Program-made: the position numbers and the translations under genes
Assembly: GCF_023343835.1 (NCBI RefSeq)
Contig: NC_064437.1
Location: 47,903,972-47,967,971 of the forward strand
Reading direction: 5' to 3'
From: Lagopus muta
Lineage: Eukaryota; Chordata; Aves; Galliformes; Phasianidae
DNA length: 64,000 nt
Notes under the pieces: model-generated
Told to the model about the DNA's origin: nothing
What the model saw: the letters and a program-made list of their open reading frames with translations, nothing else
Database searches by the model: none
Shown here: positions 52,060 through 62,759 of the stretch, piece after piece
How the letters are laid out: every line of letters starts with the position of its first letter
Position numbering within the stretch: position 1 is the stretch's first letter

Positions 52060-52680
52060 GATCTAGAGTCCACATGCGTAACTGCAGCGACTTCCAGGTG
52101 CCGCGGGGCCGCGCACAGCTGCAGCTCGTCGGGAGCCCCGGGCGGGACCCGCCTCAAAGCCTCCCAAAGCATCTTAAGCTCAGCCGGAGGCTGCTGGGAG
52201 CCACGGCGGAGTTCCTGCAGCTCTGTGTGGGAGACGGAATGGGCTCTGTTCCTTTGACCGGCCCTGCGGCTGAAAAGGGCTGCTTCTACGAGGGGCTGCT
52301 TTTAAAATAGAGCCTTGGGATTCTCTTTAATGTTCTTGTTGTGTCGTTTTGTTTCAAGCTGCTGTGGGATCCTCACTCGCGGTGAGGATCAGCCCAAACC
52401 GGCGAGCGGTTCTGGTAGTAAGGAGGACCGTGGAGGCGGCGGGCGTTCGGGAGCTGTTAGGATCTCTTGGGCTGAAGCAGGAGGCTGCCGGGTTGTCGGA
52501 CCCTGCTCTTCCTGGGGCCGGCGTAGGGCTGCCGCCGGGCTCCGCGGGCTGTTTGCAGCCGAAGCAGCGTCGTTGCCCGGCTCCCATCGCATTTTCGGAG
52601 GGGGCTGCCGCTCGGATCCGAGTCCTAGCCCAGCCCCGGGGTGCTCTCCGCGGTGCCCGCCTTCCCCCAGGTTGTGTGTG
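52060..52680. promoter_or_regulatory. CpG-rich island
   Basis: GC content and CpG density jump compared with the AT-rich flanks, with many CG dinucleotides between 52095 and 52665, followed by a (TG)n/T-rich run at 52674-52737. It lies just upstream of CR1 endonuclease sequence in the same orientation, so it may be the GC-rich 5' region of that CR1. A cellular CpG-island promoter is the alternative. The open frames here are composition artefacts. Confidence 0.5.
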
Positions 52681-54261
52681 TGTGGTGTGTGTGTGGTTTT
52701 TTTTTTGTGTGTTTTTGTTTTTTTTTCTTTTTTTTAGCGGGTGCATTAGTTCTTCCTGCTCTCATGAATAGGAGCAAGCAGAATTGGAGCCGTATTCCTA
52801 CAGCCTCAGTGCTGCTAGGAGTAAGAAGCAACGCAAAGGGCTGCTGAAACAGAAGTTTTCTCCTCCTGCAGCCCTTGCTCAGCCTGCAATAGAGCCTCTC
52901 GTCAGCCCGAGCTGGTGAGTGTTTGGGAGTCGCTTGGTAAGATCTCTCTTCTCGGGGCTTATATAGGGCTGCTGCTTGGCTACCTTTGAGTCTCTGGTAT
53001 CGGCACTGTGCCGCTTCTGGGCTTCCTCGTGTCTTTTTAGGAAGGGTCGGCATGGAGCTGCTACCCTACAGCCTGAGACTGAGCACGACTCTGGGGTGGT
53101 CTCAGCCCCCGAGGAGGGTTGTGGGGGTGCTTCAGCCCCGGCTGCTTCCAGCAGTAGGAGCGAGAAGGATGGGACCATGTGTTGTTTTTTTTTTTCCCCT
53201 CCTTCGTGTGTAACTACGATGATCTCGTTCCCCTTGTGGACACCTGGTGGGGCAGCTTACACGACTGGAATGCTGTTGTGGATGGTTCTGTCCTTTCTTT
53301 TAGGAAAGACGAGACTGGCAACGTGGTGGAGTTGCTCTTCCACTGTGAGAACAGGAACATACTGAGGTCTGCCTGGGGATGTATGAAGAACTAGTGGAGT
53401 ACTTGCATGTGAGACTCAAGAGGCAGGTGAATGTGGGTAACATCACTGGGGGTGTTGGTTACAGACCAGGATGAGGAAGTTGATAGACTGTCTACACACA
53501 GCTGAAAGTAGTCTCACAGCTGTGGGCATTAGTTCTCATGGTAGACTTTGTGAGAGGTGGGTTGTGCTTTTGCAATGGAAATTTCCAATATTTCTCACTG
53601 GTAATGAGAGGGAGATAAATACTAGCTCTCTAGATAGTGACTTTCCTCCAGGAGAAAACCTGGAGGATGTGAGAGCACAAAAAGACAAATCAGAAAACCT
53701 GGTGACCCTTTGCCCTCTGATATAAACTGGGCATGCATATGAAGAGAGTGAAGGTGGGTCCTCTGTTAGCATTGAGGAGGTCCCCTATTTTTCTAGAGAG
53801 CTGGCCAAATTAAAGAAAGATTTTGGTTACACACTTAGGAAATCAGAGGCAGTATGTGTGGAAAGACCCACTGATGGGGAGAGCAGATCTTGTTAATTAA
53901 AAAGGAGTCAGATGGTTACTGGGGACCTGGAATAATTTTTTTTTTTTAATTTTTTTATTTTTTTTTTTTTTTAGTGCTGGCAACCACTGTGCCTTGTGGT
54001 CCCTTACTCGAAGAGCTGGTTAAAGGGATTATTACTCCCTGGGACAACTGATATCGATTGATTTGCTGCATGCTGATCCTGTCCCTTTCACACTCAAAAA
54101 GCCTCTTAACAGATACATCTGGAAGGCTCAAGATGATCGGGGGAGATGTAAAGTAACCATCTGGATTTCACCTGCCTTCCAACTGTGGTTCATTTGGGAC
54201 CAGAAAAGTTTTTTTGCTCTTGTCTCTTCTAGTTAAGCTTTTTCTAACCTTGGTTCCTCTG

Positions 54262-54510
54262 TGTATGGGAACTGTTGAATCATGGCCTGAACCTCTGATT
54301 GATCACCCAAAACAAGTTATAAGTGAACTGTGGCAGCACAGGTGAAGGCAATTCAGTTGTGTGACTGGAAGGGGTGGAGCCTGGCTGCACCTCTCCTAAA
54401 CCCTATTTGAGGGCTGACTGCCACTGAGGAAGGACCTCTCTCTGCAGATCACTCCTCCTGGAGTCTTTTTCTGTGAGCCCAGGACACAGGTAAGCCTTCC
54501 ATTCATTCGA
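54262..54510 (+). repeat. TATGGGA-type LTR-like repeat inside the nested retrovirus
   Basis: Starts TGTATGGGAAC and shows TGACTGGAAGGGG, GGAGCCTGGCTGCACC and a CTATTTGAGGG core, matching the copies in the CYP units. The right end is undefined. Confidence 0.6.
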
Positions 54511-56228
54511 TTATCCCTTTCTAACGCAGTAATCTTTCCAACCTAACTTCTCTGTATACTGATTGATTATACAGCTGTACACTCTTTGATTATACACTCT
54601 GAAAACTGGGAAGCTCTCTCTCTTGTTTTCTGTATGCTAATGAATGCTGATCCTGTTGCTGAGCCTCGCGTGCTCCCTTCTCACTCTGCTCCTTTCTCTG
54701 GGATCCCTGTGGTATCATTAATGTCACTGTTTCAGACAGGCATATTCAGATAAATATTTGTATTAGCTTATGCTGATCCTATCACATTCACTGGCTGGTC
54801 ATGGTCCCATGCCTGTATTGGACATACTGGGTATATGGGATTGAATTCTAACTGTAACAGAGGCTTAACCCTTTCCATGGTTAAGCACAGTCCTGAAATA
54901 TATTCAGGAAGTGAATGGGGCCAGGATAGTACTGGCAACTCTGGGGAGATGTAGGACAAAGAATAGAAGTAGGGTGCCAAATGAGTGATCTACCTGCATT
55001 GCAACAACCCTGCAGTTTCCCCTATCAGCACTGGGGAATCAATCAGAAGTTCTTATCTAATGTATTATCTCAGTGGGAAGGAGCTAATATAAAAGACCAT
55101 CAGTTAATTGTAGATGCACTTGTCAAACTCGGTGTCTTCCTAGCTCTTATGTGTAGAAGGTAAAGTAAAAGCTCTACCCACTGAAATTTGAAAGGTGGGT
55201 TGGGACAATGCAAACAAATTTGAAAGAGAATTTCAGTCTTAGTGGTGTCTAGTTAATTTTACTTATGATCCTGTTAATAACATTGCTGCAGCTTTTGTCC
55301 TAACAATAAGCAATGCTTTGATACATACTGTGTACCCATCATTGTGCAGGGACTGAATCACAATGGGGTTATGCCCTATTCATTGGAACAGAGTATGGGC
55401 CCAATAAAATGGAAACAAATGGCAAACTGTTGATGTTAGTTCATGTGCTGTATGGGGAGAAAGAAGGATTTATTTTGAGAGTAATACCATCAAGACTTGA
55501 TATGCTTGTGTTGACCCTGAGCAAATTATTTGCCATTTTTAGAGGTGTCCCAATGAGACCCCTGAAATAGTGCTCATCTATATTGGAAAAGGATGTGTGT
55601 GTATGAGGACCTCTTATAATTTTATACTCACAGGTAATATTATTGTAGATACAAGCAATCATTCAAATGTTTGAACGATTCAAATGTACTGTATTCAAAT
55701 GTCTGTGTTTGTAACTTTACTAACATTATGGGATGTGACTCTAATTATTCAGTTCCAGTTATGTCCTATCAGTTGCTGTGGTCCAATTATACATCAATCC
55801 AAGATTTGCCACCTGCACCAATTGAAATGAATCTTATTTGGTAAAGAAATTACTGCAATGTGACAATCTGTACCAGTTGTTAGGCTGCCTTCAAGATAAG
55901 GGACAAAAAGAACTTAGATTACTGTTCTCCATGATATGGGGGAGATGCACCATTTTCTGGTAAGGGTGAAGAAGGATGGAGAACACCACTGATGGGAAAT
56001 GCTCCTTAGATGGTCACCAACAGCAAGAGGAGTTTTTAATTCTGTGCTTCATGCGTTTGTGATCATATTAACCATTACATTGCATATATTGGTTGTAATT
56101 GTATGTGAAAGTCTGGCACATGCTGAGGTGACTGACTTGGCTCGAATTACCCAAGGAGTCTGAAAGTTGGCCCAGGTATTAGATTACTTTTCCTAGCCTC
56201 CTGGTGATCCATGGATAAGGTGAGTTCC

Positions 56229-56258
56229 ATATATATATATACATATATATATATATAA
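56229..56258. repeat. (TA)n microsatellite
   Basis: Alternating AT for about 30 bp with one C interruption, followed by a short (GT)n. Confidence 0.85.
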
Positions 56259-57107
56259 TGTGTGTGTGTCAGCACTCACTTTTTTCCTTCGCCTTTGTGT
56301 TATTTTTAACATGTATCTTTCCTTTCTGCGCTCATTTCCCCCTTTATCTTTTTTTCTTGAAACCACCATGGGACAGTGACAACAAGCTTTGTGGCACTGG
56401 GTGGTGTGAGAAGAGGGAACAGTGCTTGGCGCAAACCTTGTTCAGAGGCAGCCATCTGATACATGAGAAGCTGGAGAATGCTTGGCTCAGAGCCTGTTCA
56501 ACGGCATCCATCCAAGGCATGACCTGCCCAACAAGCTTTTGAAGTAAATGCTTGACTACTGTGAGCACAGAGGTGAGAGGACATGCATTGTTCCTCCTGA
56601 TGAACAAAATGTGGATACCGTGGCAGCTACCATCACCATGATGGACACGACATGATGACCCTGATCACTGAGGTAGGCAGGCCTGAAGAGTTCTGAGGAA
56701 GAATGAGTAAGTCAATGAGATGTTGCTGACCAACCTGCTGCCTTGCCATAGACCAATAAGACACTGTTGGATTCCCTGGTGGTGACTATTTCTGCTCTGT
56801 AAACAGTTTGCTAGAATTTGTCTTTACTATTGCTAACTTCCCTATCTTTCCTGAATTCCTTGGTAGCTTAGAGCCTCTAATGCTGATTATGCTCTGATTC
56901 CAGACTTGCTGCTTGTTCATATTGGGAGGAATCATACAATGGTGAAGAAATTGTTATTAATAATGTTTATATATATGGGGAAAATAGCAAGATTCATTTT
57001 GATAAATGATAATCATCAAGTTGGGATAGTAAGGTAGTTTTCTACTATTACAGGTATTTTGTGGTCTGGTTTGAAAACCCAAGAGGGTAAAAAGGAAGAG
57101 GGGGAAT

Positions 57108-57622
57108 TGTGAGAGGTTGTCTCATTTGCAGTGGCAATTTCTAGTATTCTGTATGTAGCATAAGGTAAGTTGTCTTTCACAAAGAAAGCTGCTGAGCACA
57201 GTAAAGCTGAGACTGGGCTGTTCTGGCATAGGTAAAATTGGCACAGGCACTAGGTAAGATAATTTTATAGGCTAGGGGGGAGTCTGGTACAGGACAGAAC
57301 TAGTGTACTAATTGTTGAAAATGTTGTCATCCTCTTGCCATAAAAGGTACAGAGCACACAAAGACAGTGGGTTGGTGACAGATGTATGGAAGCGTAATGT
57401 AGCAACAGTGCTGGAAAGTTGTGAGCCTGAGACTAAACCAAGGAGTGCCAGGAGGCTTTACCTGTGTCAGACCTAGGGTATGTAACAGAATGGATTTCAC
57501 TGGCTAGTTGTGCATTTTCTCCCTTGTCAGTGGGGATTGTGTGGCCATTATTGCAATAATGAATAAACTGTTCTTAACAGATCTACGATTAGAAGTTTTT
57601 GATCCAGAGTGTGTTTCTCACA
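57108..57622 (+). repeat. 3' LTR of the nested retrovirus (515 bp)
   Basis: Perfect 7-bp terminal inverted repeat TGTGAGA/TCTCACA. A purine tract (AAAAAGGAAGAGGGGGAA) precedes it and AATAAAC (near 57562) acts as the polyadenylation signal. The first bases match the short 5' LTR remnant at 53549. Confidence 0.85.
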
Positions 57623-58890
57623 ACTTGAACCACCCTGTCAGCTGTTAGGAAAGCAAGGCTGCCAAGAGTGCTCATTCCAGAGGTTCTTGTAGTATGTCAA
57701 AGAAAATCTTCTGATACAGGTGTTGAAGGAGCCATTGGGAAGAGAGGTGTTGCTGGAGCTTGCTCTCCCTGTTGTAGAAGGACTCTTTGGGGACAGGAAG
57801 ACCAGTGGTGGCCTCAAGTGTGGCAGGTGTGAGCTGCAGTGTTCAGTGCGGAAGATGTGAAGCAATGAGTAGAACTGAAACGCTGAACTTTGAGGGAGCC
57901 AACTTTGTCTTCTTAAAGGATCTATGTGAAGGTACACCTGGGGTTAGAGCATTGGAGGGGGTCCTGTGAGCAATTGTTGATGCTGGAGTGTTACTTCCAT
58001 GCTCAGGAGCTGTGCATCCCAAACAGTAGAGAACTGAGCAGGAATGGCAGGAGACCTGCAGGGGTGAATGAGAACTCATGGTTTAACTTGAAGGGGAGAA
58101 AGAAGAGAAGGATTGAGGAAGGCTAAGGCCCTCTCAGTATCACCTTTAGGAGGGAGGTCAAGACTAACAAAAGTTTGTCAACAGAGAAAAGGAGACTAGA
58201 GAATGTGTGGGCCTCTGCTTTGCAAGGTGGAGATTCTGGTAATGGGGATGCGTTTCTGTACTGAATGCCTTTTTGTCTTCAGTTGTTGCTGCTGAGACTG
58301 CTTGTTGGGAACCCTGGATTCTGGAGGAGCTGGTCAAAGGTAGTCTTGGCAAAATGGATGCCAGCAAATGCCTGTGGGAGCTGGCAGAGGTGACTGCCAA
58401 ATAGCTATCACACTTCCTCTGGTTTTTCCTACAGGAAAGGTGCCTGAAGACTGAAGGATAGCTGATGGCCCTGCAGGCTTCAGAGAGGGTGAGAAGCATG
58501 GCCTCATCTCTGGGAAGGTGATGTGACAACTTGTTCCAGTTATGTCATCTCCAAGTGACCAGAAGAGAAATGTCTAAGGAGCAGATGGGGTGGGTTCACT
58601 GAGGGGGAATTGTGCTGGGTAGCTTTGTATGTTGTCTTGATTGTCCAGCTAGATGAGAGAAGGGTGGCTGATGGGAATATCTGATGTGCAGAGCCCAGTT
58701 GATGATGATGGGTGGTGTGTTCATGGCCTATGCAAGCAGAAAGGAGAAGGATCAAAGTGGGAGGGATGGAATAGGCTGCCCAGCCTCCTTCCAGTAGTGC
58801 TTTGATGCTTTCCTGGGTGATGTGTGGTAGGGAAGTGGGCCAGATGATCTCCAGAGAGGTGTTTCCATTCTGTATGGCTCTGATTGTGTT

Positions 58891-59984
58891 CTTGTTGCAG
58901 GGTGAGGACTAGTTTGAGTATGTGAGTGATGGATCCGCAGATATGAACCCTCACACTGGAGGATGGAACTGGTTCACAGCTCTTCCTGCATGTTAATGGC
59001 TGGAATGAGGATTCCAGTGAAGCATGGTGAGCTGTATCTGTCTATCCCTTACCTATGTGCTGCCTCTGGGATGGAGTTTATGTCTGGGACTCGGTGTGAT
59101 GATGTGGTTTTCTTGCAGGCCTGGAAGGAATGGAGTGAAGTGAGAGCAGCCCTTCTGTGCTGGAGTGTGGGGATCTGATGGATCTCTCTGCTGATCTGGT
59201 GGAGGAGCAGAGGATGCTGTGGTGTGCCTGGCTGGTTTTGTTGCTTAAAAGGTTTCTATCAGCTTTTGGAAGTGGTGTCTTGGAGCTGTCTGGTGTGTGT
59301 TAGGTGGCTTTGAGGTTATTGATTCCAGCAGCCAAAAGCACAGCTCCCACAAACTGAGAGCTGTGCTTTTGGCTGCTGGTTTGGGGCTGTTTGCTGGGAT
59401 TTGCACTATCTCAAAAGAGGTTATTCTTTTTTTGGGTGGGAGGGTGGGATGGTCAGTCTCGGAAATGTTTTGGCTAGAGAGGAGTGGCTGAGGGGGGTGG
59501 GGGGGCTCCCACCCACTAAGTAATGTTCTACTTTGTCTTTGTCTTTTTAACAAAAGACATGGAACTTCACTAGGGTGGTGCCTTTGCATTAAATGTTTGC
59601 ATGTGGTATATTGTATTTTATGTGATGACAGTTTGCAGATAAATTAATTAATGATCCAGTTCTCCTGTGATTGAAGTGCAATAGCTAGATAATAAAAGAT
59701 ACATAAAGGATCTAGAGGATATAAAGGATACATAAGATATAAAATGGAGTGATTTACTCAGATATGATACTACTCTCCCTGTGACTTCAACAACAGCATC
59801 TCAGTGAGTTATTAGGTTGACTCATTAGTGCAAGTAGGTGTCTGCAGGCCATAAACCTGTTGCTCCTGGTGATAACAGGATATAGCTTTTTTTCCAAAGG
59901 GGAAAAAAGTAGTGTAGTAGTAAGATGAGAGGAAAAGCTTAACAAACAAATACACAAGCTCAGTGAAATGTCAGTGTGCAGAGT
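58891..59984. other. Stretch between CR1 remnants, holding one perfect hairpin
   Basis: No coding sequence is recognised. The notable element is the inverted repeat listed separately at 59325-59379. Confidence 0.5.
59325..59379. other. Perfect 22-bp inverted repeat with 11-nt loop
   Basis: The left arm (59325-59346, starting CCAGCAGCC) and right arm (59358-59379, ending GGCTGCTGG) are exact reverse complements around the loop CCACAAACTGA. An RNA from either strand would fold into a tight stem. The pairing does not extend beyond the arms. A small-RNA precursor, a protein-binding palindrome or a recent local inversion are possible. Confidence 0.8.
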
Positions 59985-60240
59985 AAGAATGCAGACTAGA
60001 TTGGAAGGGGCCTACAACTTGTAGCTGTGCATGAGCCCACCTGAATTTCAAATGCTATCTCTAAAAGCAGTGTCCAAATGCTTCTCCAAGTCCATCAGCC
60101 TGGGCCTGTGACTGCTACCCTGAGGAGCTTGTTCTGGTACCCAGCCACCCTCTGGTGAAGGAACTTGTCGTAATTTTCACTGTGGCTTAGTACATATCCA
60201 AGTCCCTTGCCCTAGTCAGTTGTAGAAAAACTGAAGAGAG
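59985..60240 (-). mobile_element. Old CR1 LINE fragment, reverse
   Basis: Blocks such as CCAAATGCTTCTCCAAG, CAGCCTGGGCC and CAGCCACCCTCTGGTGAAG match the reverse complement of CR1 3' regions, but with heavy divergence. Confidence 0.65.
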
Positions 60241-62759
60241 CAGTGGGATGTCACTGGAACACCCAGGAACAGCTTAAAAGCAACAGAAGACAGAACAATT
60301 ACTGAATCAGCCTGCCTTAACTGAAGTTGATGCAACTCTTTAATAGTGGAATGTAGTCTTCAGTCAATAGTAAATTTATAGCTAAGAGTAAAGATTTAAT
60401 TGCTGTGCACCCAGTCATTTCACTATTCATGTTTTATGCCTTGTAACAGTATGTGTGTTTTCTACCATTAATAGCCTGAATGGCTGAGCAAGAACCGCTT
60501 GGAGCAATAAAGCCTAAAACAGCCCAAAAACTTTCCTTGATTCATAATGTATTTCTTGGCAGGGTGCACATTCAGAAGAGAGCTTCCAACATGTGTCTTT
60601 CCTTAAAAACAGCAGCATGAACTGTCACTTTAGCTGGAGGCCTGGGCTGCACAAGTATGTTCCTCCATCAGGCAGGGGAAGAAAGGAGTTTGTTTGTTTT
60701 TTTGTTTTTATGACAAATCATAAATAAAGCCCTAATTCTTAATTCATGTGAGTGTTTGACCTTTGTTCTTTTCTTTTGTTCTTTATAGTGAATGCTGATC
60801 CCTAGTTGCATAGCAGGAGGAAGCTCTAAACTTCACCCATTTCTACACTCACTTGCAGAAATTATGGCCGTAATTATTTCCCTTCCATATCATTTTGGGT
60901 TACTGTGCTGAGAAGGTAAACCCAAACCTCCGTGCTTCATGATGTACCATGTGCACTTCTTTTTAAATAAAAAGAAATAACAGTAAAAATAAACCATACA
61001 GGAATAAGAAGAGGTTTTTTAAACTTGATGTGATTTAGCTGTACTCAGGGGTTCATAGAATGTTGTGTATTCAACACAAGACAGTGGTAGAAGCAGGAAA
61101 ACTAAGGAGAGGAAAAAAAAAAAAAGGCTTCAGATACCATCTTGCAAATCTTATTTCTTACAGCATGAGCGCTTTAGACTACCTAGACATGCTGGTCTTG
61201 GAGAAGTCAGGCAGAATCATTTATATATTTCCTTAGAGATAAGACCCCACAAACTTCACAAGCCTAGCAAAAGTACATGAGAACAGGTCCAACAAACTCT
61301 GAGGAAGAGAAGTGAGCTCACCTGTCAGTACTGCTGGGGAAGGCAGCTGTGGTGATTGTTGGGCTGATGCCCTCCTATTTTGTTTTTAATAACTGTCAGT
61401 TAAAGTAGGATGACCAAATAGAAAAGTAGATCCCTAAAGTCATCCTCTGACTCTCTGAACCCTATTCTCCATTGCTTATGCTGAGATAGGAGGCCAAATC
61501 TGAGATTTTTACTGAAAGAAGATTTTGCTTGGTTCTAAGACAGGACAATTATCTAGCTGTTAGAAGAAATTTAATTGCCATACTCAAGAAATCACTGGCT
61601 TCCAATCCATCTGATTTCCAGATGCAAGTTTGCAATGACTACTTTTTTCCCCTCCAACTCAGAGTATTTCACTTTTCTAAAAATAATTATCTAGAAATTA
61701 CCCTTTTTGGCAACTGAAATTGTTAATTCCACAATATGTTCTCTGCTCAGAGAAGCCTTAGTTCTATGTACCCTACAGAAGGTTTACCATTAAGAAGGCC
61801 CACCTGCATAAACAGCCAAGAATTTCAGTAGCTTTGAGAAAGGTGAATTTGCCTTTAAGATTTTCCAGGGATTGCAAAACTAAATTTATTCTCCCTTTCC
61901 CTGGGATTTGCTTAGAGTTGGACTGACATCCACTCATGACATTGTGAATAACCCTGCACTCAGATCAGCATTTAACAGTGTCATTGTTCTATCCCACCCT
62001 ACCAGAACTCTTTACTCTGGGAAGAAATTGCATTCTTCAGGCAGCATTTATTGCCTTACAGGAATAAAGTATGCAGAGTCCCTCTCTCTCTCCATAGAGG
62101 GATTAGGTGACACCACACTTCTGTCAAGACTTAACAGGGAATGAAACAGGTTCACTGTAAGTTACCCACCTCTGAGCAACTGTTTCTGAGCCGCACATAG
62201 AACCCCAAAGACAAACAACAAGGAAGAACTCTCTTGTAGCAAACAAGTTCCAATATTAAAAGTCCTGTCGTTATGAAATCTTCAGAAAACAGAGAGATCT
62301 ATCGCTCCCTTGGTTCTTTTTCCCCCACTGCACCAAGGGGAAATAATGTCAGCCAAGCAGCATTATTTCTGACAGGTTCTGTTTCTGCAGCATTCACAGC
62401 TTTCAGTTAACTCAGGCAGAGGAGGCTAATTGTGAAATCACTACCTAACATAGAGTACAGCACTCTATATGCAGAAGAAAAAAAATTGTATATTCTCAAA
62501 TGCCGAGTTAGAATGGAGTATGAAAGGAGTTCTGTAAGGATACCTTTCTGAGAGCATGAGAGTTCTCTAGCCCCTAGGAGTTCAGATGCAAGTGAACTCA
62601 GCAAAAGATTTATTAAAAAACAAAACAAAACAAAAAAACCAGAAAAGGATGTCTACAAGCACATTGCTCAGAAGAGAAAGGGCAAGGAAAGCATAATCGC
62701 TCTTGTAAGCAAAAAAATGCAATGACAGACATAGGGAAGGCTGAGGTGCCCAGTGCCCT
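60241..62759. other. Intergenic stretch, nothing recognised
   Basis: AT-rich sequence without exon-like coding, RNA genes or clear mobile elements. Short open frames are not supported by any motif. Confidence 0.5.

Larger units (their letters stand above)
53549..57622 (+). mobile_element. Second endogenous retrovirus, nested in the CR1
   Basis: Begins TGTGAGAGG at 53549 and ends at TCTCACA 57622, flanked by the 4-bp duplication ACTT (53545-53548 and 57623-57626). Only about 50 bp of the 5' LTR remain before internal sequence; the 3' LTR is complete. The internal part is full of stops. A gag-like stretch (about 53780-53900) and an env-like stretch with N-x-S/T sites (about 55600-55830) are suspected, not established. 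Much of pol is absent. An LTR-like repeat of another family sits inside at 54262. Confidence 0.75.
53216..58890 (+). mobile_element. Long degraded CR1 LINE, split by a retrovirus
   Basis: Coding remnants of CR1 ORF2 endonuclease are readable on the plus strand around 53300-53545: ELVEYLHVRLKRQ, GGVGYRP and ALVLMVDF. They continue after the retrovirus from 57623 (LNHPVS, then LNFEGANFVFLKDL near 57880), through reverse-transcriptase-type remnants to a CR1 3' tail-like block at 58765-58890. Many stops and indels: a molecular fossil. Joining 53548 to 57627 restores the local endonuclease order, showing where the retrovirus went in. Confidence 0.75.

Noticed and set aside
52315-53053. Several 130-140-codon open frames on both strands
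   Set aside because: They lie in the CpG-rich island and the (TG)n/T run, where stops are rare by composition. No motif or splice evidence supports them.
57638-59589. Open frames of 60-120 codons downstream of the nested retrovirus
   Set aside because: Up to about 58.9 kb they are fragments of decayed CR1 ORF2 read in various frames; beyond that no homology or splice structure is visible.
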